This document shows, one piece after another, positions 1 through 5,869 of a stretch of 6,213 nt of DNA. How positions within the stretch are numbered: position 1 is the stretch's first letter; each line of letters opens with the position of its first letter. A program made the position numbers and the translations under genes. Under the pieces are notes generated by a model, which had not been told where the DNA came from, made no database searches, and saw nothing but the letters and a program-made list of their open reading frames with translations. Origin of the DNA: Opitutia bacterium UBA953 (GTDB taxonomy: Bacteria; Verrucomicrobiota; Verrucomicrobiia; Opitutales; UBA953); NCBI GenBank assembly GCA_002293125.1, contig DBCR01000017.1, positions 1 through 6,213 of the forward strand, written 5' to 3'.

Positions 1-36
1 GGTCTCCGGTTTCCCTTTGAGTTGTGAATCTCTGCC

Positions 37-98
37 TTGGGTAGGGCCGAGCATACCTGCTCGGCCGCGGCCGACCAAGGATGGTCAGCCCTACCTAA
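37..98. repeat. Branched palindromic (REP-like) intergenic repeat
   Basis: An outer inverted repeat pairs 37-47 with 88-98; it is 11 bp with one G-T wobble, and the core GGTAGGGC/GCCCTACC is perfect. It encloses two smaller hairpins. The first pairs CGAGCA at 48-53 with TGCTCG at 58-63 around a TACC loop. The second pairs GACCA at 73-77 with TGGTC at 82-86 around an AGGA loop. Between them lies the 10-bp palindrome GGCCGCGGCC (63-72). The whole folds as a three-way junction. It lies outside the coding genes, 26 nt beyond the glycosyltransferase stop codon. The design resembles dispersed REP-type repeats of verrucomicrobial genomes, as far as I recall. No second copy is visible in this window, so its repeated nature is inferred. 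There is no T-run on the far side, so it is not a classical intrinsic terminator. Confidence 0.7.
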
Positions 99-103
99 CA
101 CGA

Positions 104-124
104 GGATGCGATGTCATCGTATCC
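104..124. repeat. Inverted repeat abutting the glycosyltransferase stop codon
   Basis: GGATGCGATG (104-113) pairs with CATCGTATCC (115-124) around a single central T, with nine Watson-Crick pairs and one G-T (108/120). It begins immediately after the TAG stop (127-125, minus strand). In the minus-strand transcript the 108/120 position is an A-C mismatch, so the RNA stem would be 4+5 bp with a tight loop. It could help define or protect the 3' end of the operon transcript. No U-tract follows, so I do not call it a terminator. Confidence 0.45.
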
Positions 125-1213
125 CTACCTCTTAATCCCCAGCTCCCGCTCCACCAGATCCGCCACGCGGTCGGCCCCGCCGGCATCGCCGAGTCCGTCG
201 ACGGAGGCTTTCCACTTCTTCCAAACGGTCCAGTCTCCGCTGAAGGCCTCGGCGATGATCGTGCGCGCAGAGTCCGGAGTGAGTCCGTAGGCGCCAGCGC
301 CATGCTCGGCGATGAGGCGGCCGTTGCCGGCTTCCTGGCCGGGAATGACCTGGGTGATGATCATCGGCACGCCCGCCGCGACGCACTCATGCGTGGTCGC
401 GCCGCCAGCCTTGCTGACGACGAGGTGGCACGAAAGCATCAGCGAGGGAATACGGTCGGTCCAGCCGAGCACTTCGGCGCGGCCTTCGACGGCGCGCTCA
501 ACGGCTTCCTTGAAGGAAGCGTCCTTGCCCACGGTGATCGTCAGCTCGAGCCCGAGGGTTGAGAGCGCGCTGGCGAGCTCGACGGCGTCACGCTTACCGG
601 GATTGAGCATCACGAGGACGCGCGGACGTTCGCCGACCTTGGCCGAAGAACGCGGGGCGAGGCGCGAGGACACCGGGAAACCGTAAGGCAGGACCTTGGC
701 GGCAGGCACGCCCTGTCGGATCATGACGTCGGCGGTGGCTTGGTTCGGGGTGACGAACCAATCGGAGTGCGCGCGATGCCAGGCGCGATTCACCGAAATG
801 GAATCGGTGACGACGGTGATCAGGCGCGGGCGGGCGGGATCGTCGCGATGCCAACGACGGGCCATCATGTAGTTATAGAGCGGATAGGCCGAGACCACGA
901 CCGACGGGCGGGTCGCGTCGAGCATCTCATTGAGCGTCTTCTCGACCGGACGGACGAACGGCAGCGAGGCCCGGACGAGCGGCAGGCGGTCGAGCGCGGT
1001 GTACATGCAACCCCACAGGCGCGGATACTTGTTCGCGACGCCGATATAGCTGTCGCGCTGGCTTTTGGCTTTCTCGGCGCCGTAGGCCTCGAGGAAGAGA
1101 TCGTGCAGTTCGCCGGTCAGGCCTGGCTTGCGGCCGAGGGCCTCGATGATGGAACGCGCGGCCGCGTTATGCCCTTCGCCGAAACCGGCCGTAAGGACGG
1201 GGATGACGCTCAT
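125..1213 (-). CDS. MGDG synthase / UgtP-like glycosyltransferase
   Basis: A 362-residue GT-B fold glycosyltransferase of the monogalactosyldiacylglycerol synthase family (GT28-like). Members transfer a hexose from a UDP-sugar to diacylglycerol or a related lipid at the inner face of the cytoplasmic membrane. The N-terminus carries the glycine-rich acceptor-side motif TAGFGEGHNAAA (residues 8-19). The C-terminal donor-binding half carries SKAGG (267-271), a T-x-x-E-x-x-A-x-G-x-P stretch and the family signature IPGQE (290-294). No signal peptide or membrane helix is visible, as expected for a peripheral membrane enzyme. The ATG start overlaps the upstream phosphoesterase stop by one base (TGATG) and has no Shine-Dalgarno sequence, so translation is probably coupled. 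The stop is TAG at 127-125. The family is clear, but sugar donor and lipid acceptor cannot be read from sequence. Glucosyl- or galactosyl-diacylglycerol synthesis is the best guess; a MurG-like role is less likely. Confidence 0.88.
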   Translation of the reverse strand: MSVIPVLTAGFGEGHNAAARSIIEALGRKPGLTGELHDLFLEAYGAEKAKSQRDSYIGVANKYPRLWGCMYTALDRLPLVRASLPFVRPVEKTLNEMLDATRPSVVVSAYPLYNYMMARRWHRDDPARPRLITVVTDSISVNRAWHRAHSDWFVTPNQATADVMIRQGVPAAKVLPYGFPVSSRLAPRSSAKVGERPRVLVMLNPGKRDAVELASALSTLGLELTITVGKDASFKEAVERAVEGRAEVLGWTDRIPSLMLSCHLVVSKAGGATTHECVAAGVPMIITQVIPGQEAGNGRLIAEHGAGAYGLTPDSARTIIAEAFSGDWTVWKKWKASVDGLGDAGGADRVADLVERELGIKR

Positions 1214-2082
1214 CAGGCGACGAACGAGATGGTGGCGCCGGCTTCGCCGGCGGGCGCCGGCGCACCGCCCTTGGCGGCCTCGAAGGCGGCACGGCGTTCA
1301 GCGATGCGCTGCAAGAGCTCCTGACGCTCGACGACGCGCAGGCGACCGTCGTCCTCTTCCACAATCGCGGTCAGCGACTCGACCCAGTCGCCGGAATTGA
1401 TGTAACGGACATTGCCGATCATGCGATCCTCGGCCTTGTGAATGTGGCCGCACATGACGCCGTCGCAGCCACGTCGGGCGGCCAGCGTCTGGAGGTGCTC
1501 TTCGAAGCTCGAGATATAGCTGACCGCAGTCTTAACCTTGGCCTTGATGGCCTGGGAGAGGGAGAAGTATTCCTTGCCGCGCCAGGCGCGCCACTTGTTG
1601 TAGACCCGGTTCAGGTCGAGCAGGATCTGGTAGCTGATGTCACCGATGACGGCGAGCCAGCGCATCTTGACGGTGACGGTGTCGAAGGCGTCGCCGTGGA
1701 TGCAAAGATACTTGCGGCCGTCCTGCGCGACGTGGATATGCTCTTCAGCGAGCTCGATACGGTCGAGCACGAGGGGAATCAGGCGACGGATGAAGTCGTC
1801 GTGGTTGCCACGCAGGTATACGACCTTCGTGCCATCCTTCTCCGCCATCTTCATGATGCGTCGGATGACGGCCGTGTGCGCCGGCGACCAATGGTTTTTG
1901 CGCTGCAGCGACCAGAGGTCGATGATGTCACCATTAAGGATGAGCTTATCGCAGCGGATACCGCGGAGGACGTCGAGCAATTCGCGGGCTTGAGCGTCCT
2001 TGGTCCCCAGATGCAGGTCGGACAGGATCAGCGTCCGGAAATGGATCTTATGTTGCCCAGGGACCTTGGCGGTTTCTTCCAT
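1213..2082 (-). CDS. Calcineurin-like metallophosphoesterase, UDP-2,3-diacylglucosamine hydrolase-like
   Basis: A 289-residue cytoplasmic phosphoesterase of the LpxH-related group (COG2908-like). All metal-binding blocks are present: SDLHLG (21-26), NGDIIDLW (50-57), RGNHDD (91-96), IHGDAFD (128-134) and CGHIHKAE (211-218), followed by a SGDWVES stretch. These imply a two-metal site hydrolysing a phosphoester or pyrophosphate. True LpxH, which makes lipid X for lipid A, usually has GNRD in the third block. Here it is GNHD, so this is more likely a paralogous group, and I give no gene symbol. I recall such paralogues often lying beside glycosyltransferases, as here. The C-terminus ends in a charged helix and an Ala/Gly/Pro-rich tail. 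I chose ATG at 2082 (MEETAKV) because the conserved domain starts soon after. An in-frame ATG at 2100 adds six residues and is also possible. The open frame back to 2265 runs into the preceding sulfatase and is unlikely. Confidence 0.85.
   Translation of the reverse strand: MEETAKVPGQHKIHFRTLILSDLHLGTKDAQARELLDVLRGIRCDKLILNGDIIDLWSLQRKNHWSPAHTAVIRRIMKMAEKDGTKVVYLRGNHDDFIRRLIPLVLDRIELAEEHIHVAQDGRKYLCIHGDAFDTVTVKMRWLAVIGDISYQILLDLNRVYNKWRAWRGKEYFSLSQAIKAKVKTAVSYISSFEEHLQTLAARRGCDGVMCGHIHKAEDRMIGNVRYINSGDWVESLTAIVEEDDGRLRVVERQELLQRIAERRAAFEAAKGGAPAPAGEAGATISFVA
1234..1263. repeat. GC-only hairpin and direct repeat ahead of the glycosyltransferase start
   Basis: Inside the last codons of the phosphoesterase, GGCGCCGGC occurs twice (1234-1242 and 1253-1261). 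GCCGGC at 1237-1242 pairs with GCCGGC at 1246-1251 around a TTC loop. It encodes part of the protein's Ala/Gly/Pro-rich tail. On the minus-strand mRNA it lies 21-50 nt upstream of the glycosyltransferase ATG, where a stable stem could block independent ribosome entry. A purely coding origin, from low-complexity GC-rich codons, is equally possible. Confidence 0.4.
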
Positions 2083-2167
2083 GGGACAAGAAATTAACAT
2101 CCGATTATGACAATCCTGCGTCAAAACCGCCTTATTGCGGAAACGACAGGGGATTCTGCCGCTTAAC

Positions 2168-3814
2168 CTAGCGGGAACCAAGGTCGACTCCGCAACGCTT
2201 GGCCCAGGCCATCCACGCGTCCGCGAGCTCCTTGAGCTTGGCGGGGTGCTGGGCGGCGAGGTCATGCTGCTCGGAGGGGTCTTTCGAAAGGTCGAACAGC
2301 TGCCAAGTCACGGGCGCGCTTTGGCGCTTACCCCAGACGATCTTCCAGCTTCCTAGTCGATAACCCCGCGCGCCTTCATGCGCGGTCGGGATGCCGCGCT
2401 CCGGTGTCGGTTCGCCCCGCAGGTCGGGCAGCAAGGATCGGCCGGAAGCCGGCCGGATGGCCTTCCCTGCCCTCTCTGCCGGATAAGTCGCGCCAGTGGC
2501 GGCCGCGATGGTGGGCAGCAGGTCCATGACATGCGCCGGGGAACGAATCCAGGCCGTGGACGGCTTCAGATGCGCGGGCCAGGCGACGATCATCGGCACG
2601 CTGATGCCGCCTTCGTGGCAGAAGTGCTTGTAGAGGTTGAGCGGCGTATTGCCGAGATTCGCCCACGCGGACCCGTACGAAGAATGCGTGCCGGCCTGGC
2701 CCATGCCCGCCAAGGCGTCGCCGACATGGAGGTCGGTGCGACCGGCGCGCGAAGCGCCGTCGAAACCAAACGGGCCCCATTCATAGCAGGCGCCGTTGTC
2801 GGAAGTGAACACGACGAGGGTGTTCGCGAGTTCGCCATTCCGCTCAAGGTCGGCGAGCAGCCGGCCGACGCCTTGGTCGACGTGCTCGACCATCGCGGCA
2901 TAGGTGGCCATGCGGCGCGCGAGGTCTTCCCGACGATCCGCCGGCAGGCTGTCCCATGCGGGGTTCGGCTTACCGGAGTAACCGTTGGCGATGGCGTTGT
3001 TCGCTTCGACGGGTACCATCGAGAGCGGCGGCAGCACGGCGTCCGCGGCGACGAGCCCGAGGGCCTTCATGCGCGCGAAGCGTTCGGTGCGCAGGACATT
3101 CCAGCCCCGGCGATACGTGGCCATGTGCCGGTCGATCGATTCCTTCGGCGCCTGCACGGGGAAGTGCGGGGAAGAGTGCGCGAGGTAAAGGAACCACGGC
3201 TTGTCCTTGGTCACACGCGCGTGCCTTAGGAACTCGAGGGCGTAATCGGTGAAGACGTCGGTGACGTAGAACTTGCCGGGCGCATAGGACAGCTCGGCGG
3301 GCGTGCCGGCGGGCAAGCGCGTATAGGCGGCTGGATCCCATTGATCGTTCGAGTGCGCCTGCAGGCTCTTGTAGCCGAAATAGGCGTCGAAGCCGCGCTG
3401 GACGGGTCCGGGCGAACCCATGTGCCACTTGCCGACCATCCACGTGCTGTAGCCGTTCTGTTTCAGGAGCTCGGGGATGGTGATATTATCATCCAACAGG
3501 CGACCGGTATAGGCCGGGCCGCGCTTCGGCGAGGGCCTGGCGGTGACGAAGTCGCCGATGCCGGCCTCGTGCGGGTGGAGGCCGGTGATGAGCGACGCGC
3601 GCGTGGGACAGCAGCGCGCGGAAGTGTAAGTCTTCTCGAAGCGCGCGCCCGACTTCGCGAGGCGGTCGAGGTGCGGCGTGGGGATCTCACCACCGTAGCA
3701 GCCGAGATCCGAGTAGCCGAGGTCATCGGCCAGGATGACGAGCACGTTCGGACGACGCGTCTCCGCGGCGGCCAGCACGGCCGCTCCGAAGATGAAAAGC
3801 AGCCGGAGCATCAT
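2168..3814 (-). CDS. Secreted arylsulfatase-type sulfatase, second of a tandem pair
   Basis: A 548-residue family S1 formylglycine-dependent sulfatase, which hydrolyses sulfate esters of carbohydrates or aryl compounds outside the cytoplasm. The N-terminus is a signal peptide: MMLRLL, a hydrophobic core, and likely cleavage after the alanines at 15-17. The mature domain begins RPNVLVILADDLG, with metal ligands D30 and D31. The active site is canonical C-C-P-T-R (68-72), with C68 as the formylglycine residue. GKWHMG (128-133) supplies K129 and H131. H217 lies in HSSPH, D339 and N340 lie in SDNG, and K396 lies in the LYKHFCHEGG stretch. The long segment between about 224 and 300 and the SDNGACYEWGPFG region look like an arylsulfatase subgroup common in Verrucomicrobia and Planctomycetes. 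Its ATG overlaps the upstream sulfatase stop by 4 nt (ATGA), with no Shine-Dalgarno visible, so the two are probably co-translated. A second ATG is the next codon. The substrate cannot be assigned. Confidence 0.93.
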   Translation of the reverse strand: MMLRLLFIFGAAVLAAAETRRPNVLVILADDLGYSDLGCYGGEIPTPHLDRLAKSGARFEKTYTSARCCPTRASLITGLHPHEAGIGDFVTARPSPKRGPAYTGRLLDDNITIPELLKQNGYSTWMVGKWHMGSPGPVQRGFDAYFGYKSLQAHSNDQWDPAAYTRLPAGTPAELSYAPGKFYVTDVFTDYALEFLRHARVTKDKPWFLYLAHSSPHFPVQAPKESIDRHMATYRRGWNVLRTERFARMKALGLVAADAVLPPLSMVPVEANNAIANGYSGKPNPAWDSLPADRREDLARRMATYAAMVEHVDQGVGRLLADLERNGELANTLVVFTSDNGACYEWGPFGFDGASRAGRTDLHVGDALAGMGQAGTHSSYGSAWANLGNTPLNLYKHFCHEGGISVPMIVAWPAHLKPSTAWIRSPAHVMDLLPTIAAATGATYPAERAGKAIRPASGRSLLPDLRGEPTPERGIPTAHEGARGYRLGSWKIVWGKRQSAPVTWQLFDLSKDPSEQHDLAAQHPAKLKELADAWMAWAKRCGVDLGSR

Positions 3815-5709
3815 GGAGTGGTGACCGCGAGGCCGGAGACGGCGCCCTGCAGGGGCTTGAGCTCACCGTTGAGCCCGACGGGCCTGCCGTTGTCGTGACC
3901 CACACAGAAATCCTCGGCGGGCTGACGCGGCAGCGCACCCTTGGCCTTGCCCGAAACGGCGTCCTGACCGGCGACGACGAGCTTCATCGCGCCGTCGGCG
4001 GCGAGGCTGGCGGTCGCGGCGAAGGATCCTCGGACCTCGGCGGGCGAAAGGATTTCGACGACTTCATCCGCACCATGGCGGACGGCGAACGCGACGCGTC
4101 CCCCTTTGAGGTAGAGCGCATGACCGATGAGGCCGCCTTGCGCGACGATCACGGCGTCACGTTGCGCGGTCTCGACGGTGACGGAAACAGTGAAGCCACG
4201 CTGGCCGACCTGCGGCGCACTCGCCGAGACGATCGTATCGCCGGACTTCGCCTGCGCGAGTGCGACGGGCTTCGCGGCGGACTTCTTCGCCGCCGCTTTG
4301 GGAGCATCCTTCTTCACGTCGTTGGGCACGTAATCCGTCGTCGGATAAAGCGTCTTCGCGCCCTTCACCTCGCCGGCAGGGCGACGCGCGGTCGGCTCCT
4401 TGCCGCCGATTTCGGCCGACATCTTATCGGCGAGCGCCTTCAACTTCGCGACGACCGCGGGATGCTGCGCGGCGACATCGGTCTGCTCGCCGATCTCGGC
4501 ATCGAGGTCATAAAGACGCAGGCCATCGGCCACTTTAGGACCGTTTTTGTTATTCATGCCCTCCGACTGCGGCGCGAGGGCGAGCTTCCAGCGGCCCTGA
4601 CGGACCGCCTGTAGATTGTATCCGGCAAAGTAGTAATGGGCTTCGCGCGCCGACTCCTTGGACTGACCGAGGAGGATCGACGTGATATCGCGGCCATCGA
4701 TCACCGGCGTCGCGGGCACGGTGCCACCGGCGAGCGAGACGAACGTCGGGAGAAGGTCGATCGTCGCGGCGACGGCGTCATTGACGGAACCCGCCGGCAC
4801 GCGACCCGGCCACCAGGCGAGCGTCGGCACGCGCACGCCGCCTTCCCAAGTCGAACCCTTGCCGCCGCGGAGCGGACCCGCGCTGCCGCCGTCGGTGCCC
4901 TTGGTCAGCCACGGGCCGTTGTCGGAAGTGAAGATCACCAGCGTATCCTTATCGAGACCTTGCGAGCGCAGCGCGTCGAGCACCTGACCGACGCTCCAAT
5001 CGACTTCCTCGACCCAATCGCCGAAGCGGCCGTTCTGGGATTTACCGGCGAACGCGGCGCCAGGGTAGATCGGCGTGTGGACGGCGTTGTGGGCGTAGTA
5101 GAGGTAGAAGGGCTTGTCCTTGTTACGTCCGATGAAGTCGACGGCCTCCTTGGTGTAGAGCTCGACCATGCGGCGCTGACCCTCTCCGTCCATCAGCTCG
5201 GCGATCTTCTCATCCCGCAGGAGAGGGACGACCGGGATCTTGGTGTCGGCGCTCTTCTTGAGCATGTCATTAGAGTAAGGGATGCCCAAGTAGTGGTCGA
5301 AACCCTGCCGGGTGGGCAGGAATTCAGGCTGGTCGCCCAGGTGCCACTTGCCGACCATCTGGGTGGCATAGCCTTTTTCCTTAAGTCTCTCGGCTACAGT
5401 TACTTCAGCAGGATTTAGCCCCACGGATTGACCCGGGAAATAGACCCCGGGGACCGAGACGCGGGCGCCGTAGCAGCCGGTCATCATCTGGGCGCGGGAA
5501 ACCGAGCAGACCGGGGTGGCGTAGAAGCTGGTCAGCTTCATGCCTTCCTTAGCCATCCGGTCGAGGTGGGGGGTGCGCTGCTTGGTGGCCCCAAAGGGTC
5601 CGATATCCCCGTAGCCCATGTCATCGATGAAGATCACCACCACGTTGGGCGGGCGGGCGGAGGCTGCGGCCGAAAGCACAGCCGCCAGCAGAAGGAAAAG
5701 CGTCTTCAT
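3811..5709 (-). CDS. Secreted sulfatase with C-terminal beta-sandwich-like domain
   Basis: A 632-residue family S1 sulfatase. I start it at ATG 5709 (MKTLFLLL) because a clean signal peptide follows, cleaved probably after SAAASA (residue 18). The longer frame from 5751 adds 14 residues that would spoil the signal and cover an upstream palindrome. Catalytic features are D29 and D30 in FIDDMG, GKWHLG (120-125), H211 in HNAVH, SDNG (262-265) and K284 in the LRGGKGSTWEGG stretch. The formylglycine site is C68-S-V-S-R72, with Val where the consensus C-x-P-x-R has Pro. The flanking TPV-C-SVSRAQ and TGCYGAR residues look like a known sulfatase subgroup, so it is probably active. The sulfatase domain ends near 465. 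An Ala/Lys-rich linker (about 466-491) leads to a 140-residue C-terminal domain that is beta-rich and LamG-like, perhaps for carbohydrate binding. It is first in the minus-strand operon and overlaps the second sulfatase by 4 nt. Specificity is unknown. Confidence 0.93.
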   Translation of the reverse strand: MKTLFLLLAAVLSAAASARPPNVVVIFIDDMGYGDIGPFGATKQRTPHLDRMAKEGMKLTSFYATPVCSVSRAQMMTGCYGARVSVPGVYFPGQSVGLNPAEVTVAERLKEKGYATQMVGKWHLGDQPEFLPTRQGFDHYLGIPYSNDMLKKSADTKIPVVPLLRDEKIAELMDGEGQRRMVELYTKEAVDFIGRNKDKPFYLYYAHNAVHTPIYPGAAFAGKSQNGRFGDWVEEVDWSVGQVLDALRSQGLDKDTLVIFTSDNGPWLTKGTDGGSAGPLRGGKGSTWEGGVRVPTLAWWPGRVPAGSVNDAVAATIDLLPTFVSLAGGTVPATPVIDGRDITSILLGQSKESAREAHYYFAGYNLQAVRQGRWKLALAPQSEGMNNKNGPKVADGLRLYDLDAEIGEQTDVAAQHPAVVAKLKALADKMSAEIGGKEPTARRPAGEVKGAKTLYPTTDYVPNDVKKDAPKAAAKKSAAKPVALAQAKSGDTIVSASAPQVGQRGFTVSVTVETAQRDAVIVAQGGLIGHALYLKGGRVAFAVRHGADEVVEILSPAEVRGSFAATASLAADGAMKLVVAGQDAVSGKAKGALPRQPAEDFCVGHDNGRPVGLNGELKPLQGAVSGLAVTTP

Positions 5710-5727
5710 GGGGTACTTCAGTAGAAC

Positions 5728-5743
5728 AAACCCATCTGGGTTT
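5728..5743. promoter_or_regulatory. Perfect 7-bp inverted repeat, candidate operator
   Basis: AAACCCA (5728-5734) and TGGGTTT (5737-5743) form a perfect dyad separated by TC. It is centred about 26 nt upstream of the sulfatase ATG (5709) in the minus-strand leader. This position and symmetry suit a dimeric transcriptional regulator of the sulfatase operon, but a short mRNA hairpin is the alternative. No regulator gene is present in the window to pair it with. Confidence 0.4.
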
Positions 5744-5800
5744 AGTTGCAAGGTTCCGTCCGGCCCCCCTGCTGTGGCACCCGACCCCGATTAGAAGCGA

Positions 5801-5817
5801 TAAAAACGGCCTTTTTA
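5801..5817. promoter_or_regulatory. Second dyad (TAAAAA/TTTTTA) in the divergent region
   Basis: TAAAAA (5801-5806) and TTTTTA (5812-5817) form a 6-bp inverted repeat around CGGCC. It is the most AT-rich spot in the otherwise GC-rich region between the divergent genes, 53-69 nt upstream of the nuoB ATG. It could be an operator or part of a promoter. I could not assign a convincing -35/-10 pair on either strand. Confidence 0.3.
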
Positions 5818-5869
5818 CCCCTTCCCGCTTGCTCCCATGGGGGGCTGTCCTAACTTGCGGCCAACGACC

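Larger units (their letters stand above)
5710..5869. promoter_or_regulatory. Divergent intergenic region between the sulfatase operon and nuoB
   Basis: This 160-bp gap must hold the promoters for both the minus-strand sulfatase operon and plus-strand nuoB, unless nuoB is read from farther away. That is unlikely, because the genes upstream of it point the other way. It contains two inverted repeats (5728-5743 and 5801-5817) and a C-rich stretch around 5761-5770. No small ORF with recognisable protein character was found, and no nuoA. No hexamer pair with normal spacing stands out, so exact promoter positions are not given. Confidence 0.55.

Noticed and set aside
2104..2124. TTGACG and CATAAT on the minus strand ahead of the phosphoesterase, resembling a sigma-70 promoter.
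   Set aside because: The two hexamers are only 9 nt apart, too close for a functional -35/-10 pair, and no better partner is at 16-18 nt. A promoter in this 85-nt gap is possible but not demonstrated.
2121..2140. Possible intrinsic terminator after the second sulfatase: CCGC/GCGG stem followed by TTTT on the minus strand.
   Set aside because: The stem is only 4 bp with a 6-nt loop and a short T-run, too weak to call.
2083..2265. Longer phosphoesterase start at 2265 giving 350 residues.
   Set aside because: The added stretch overlaps the sulfatase coding end, is low-complexity Ser/Pro/Arg, and precedes a well-formed domain start near 2082.
2378..3229. 283-residue plus-strand open frame opposite the second sulfatase.
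   Set aside because: It is antisense to a gene with full catalytic motifs and its translation is Arg/Gly-rich without recognisable protein features, typical of GC-rich shadow frames. The same holds for the other long plus-strand frames up to 5724.
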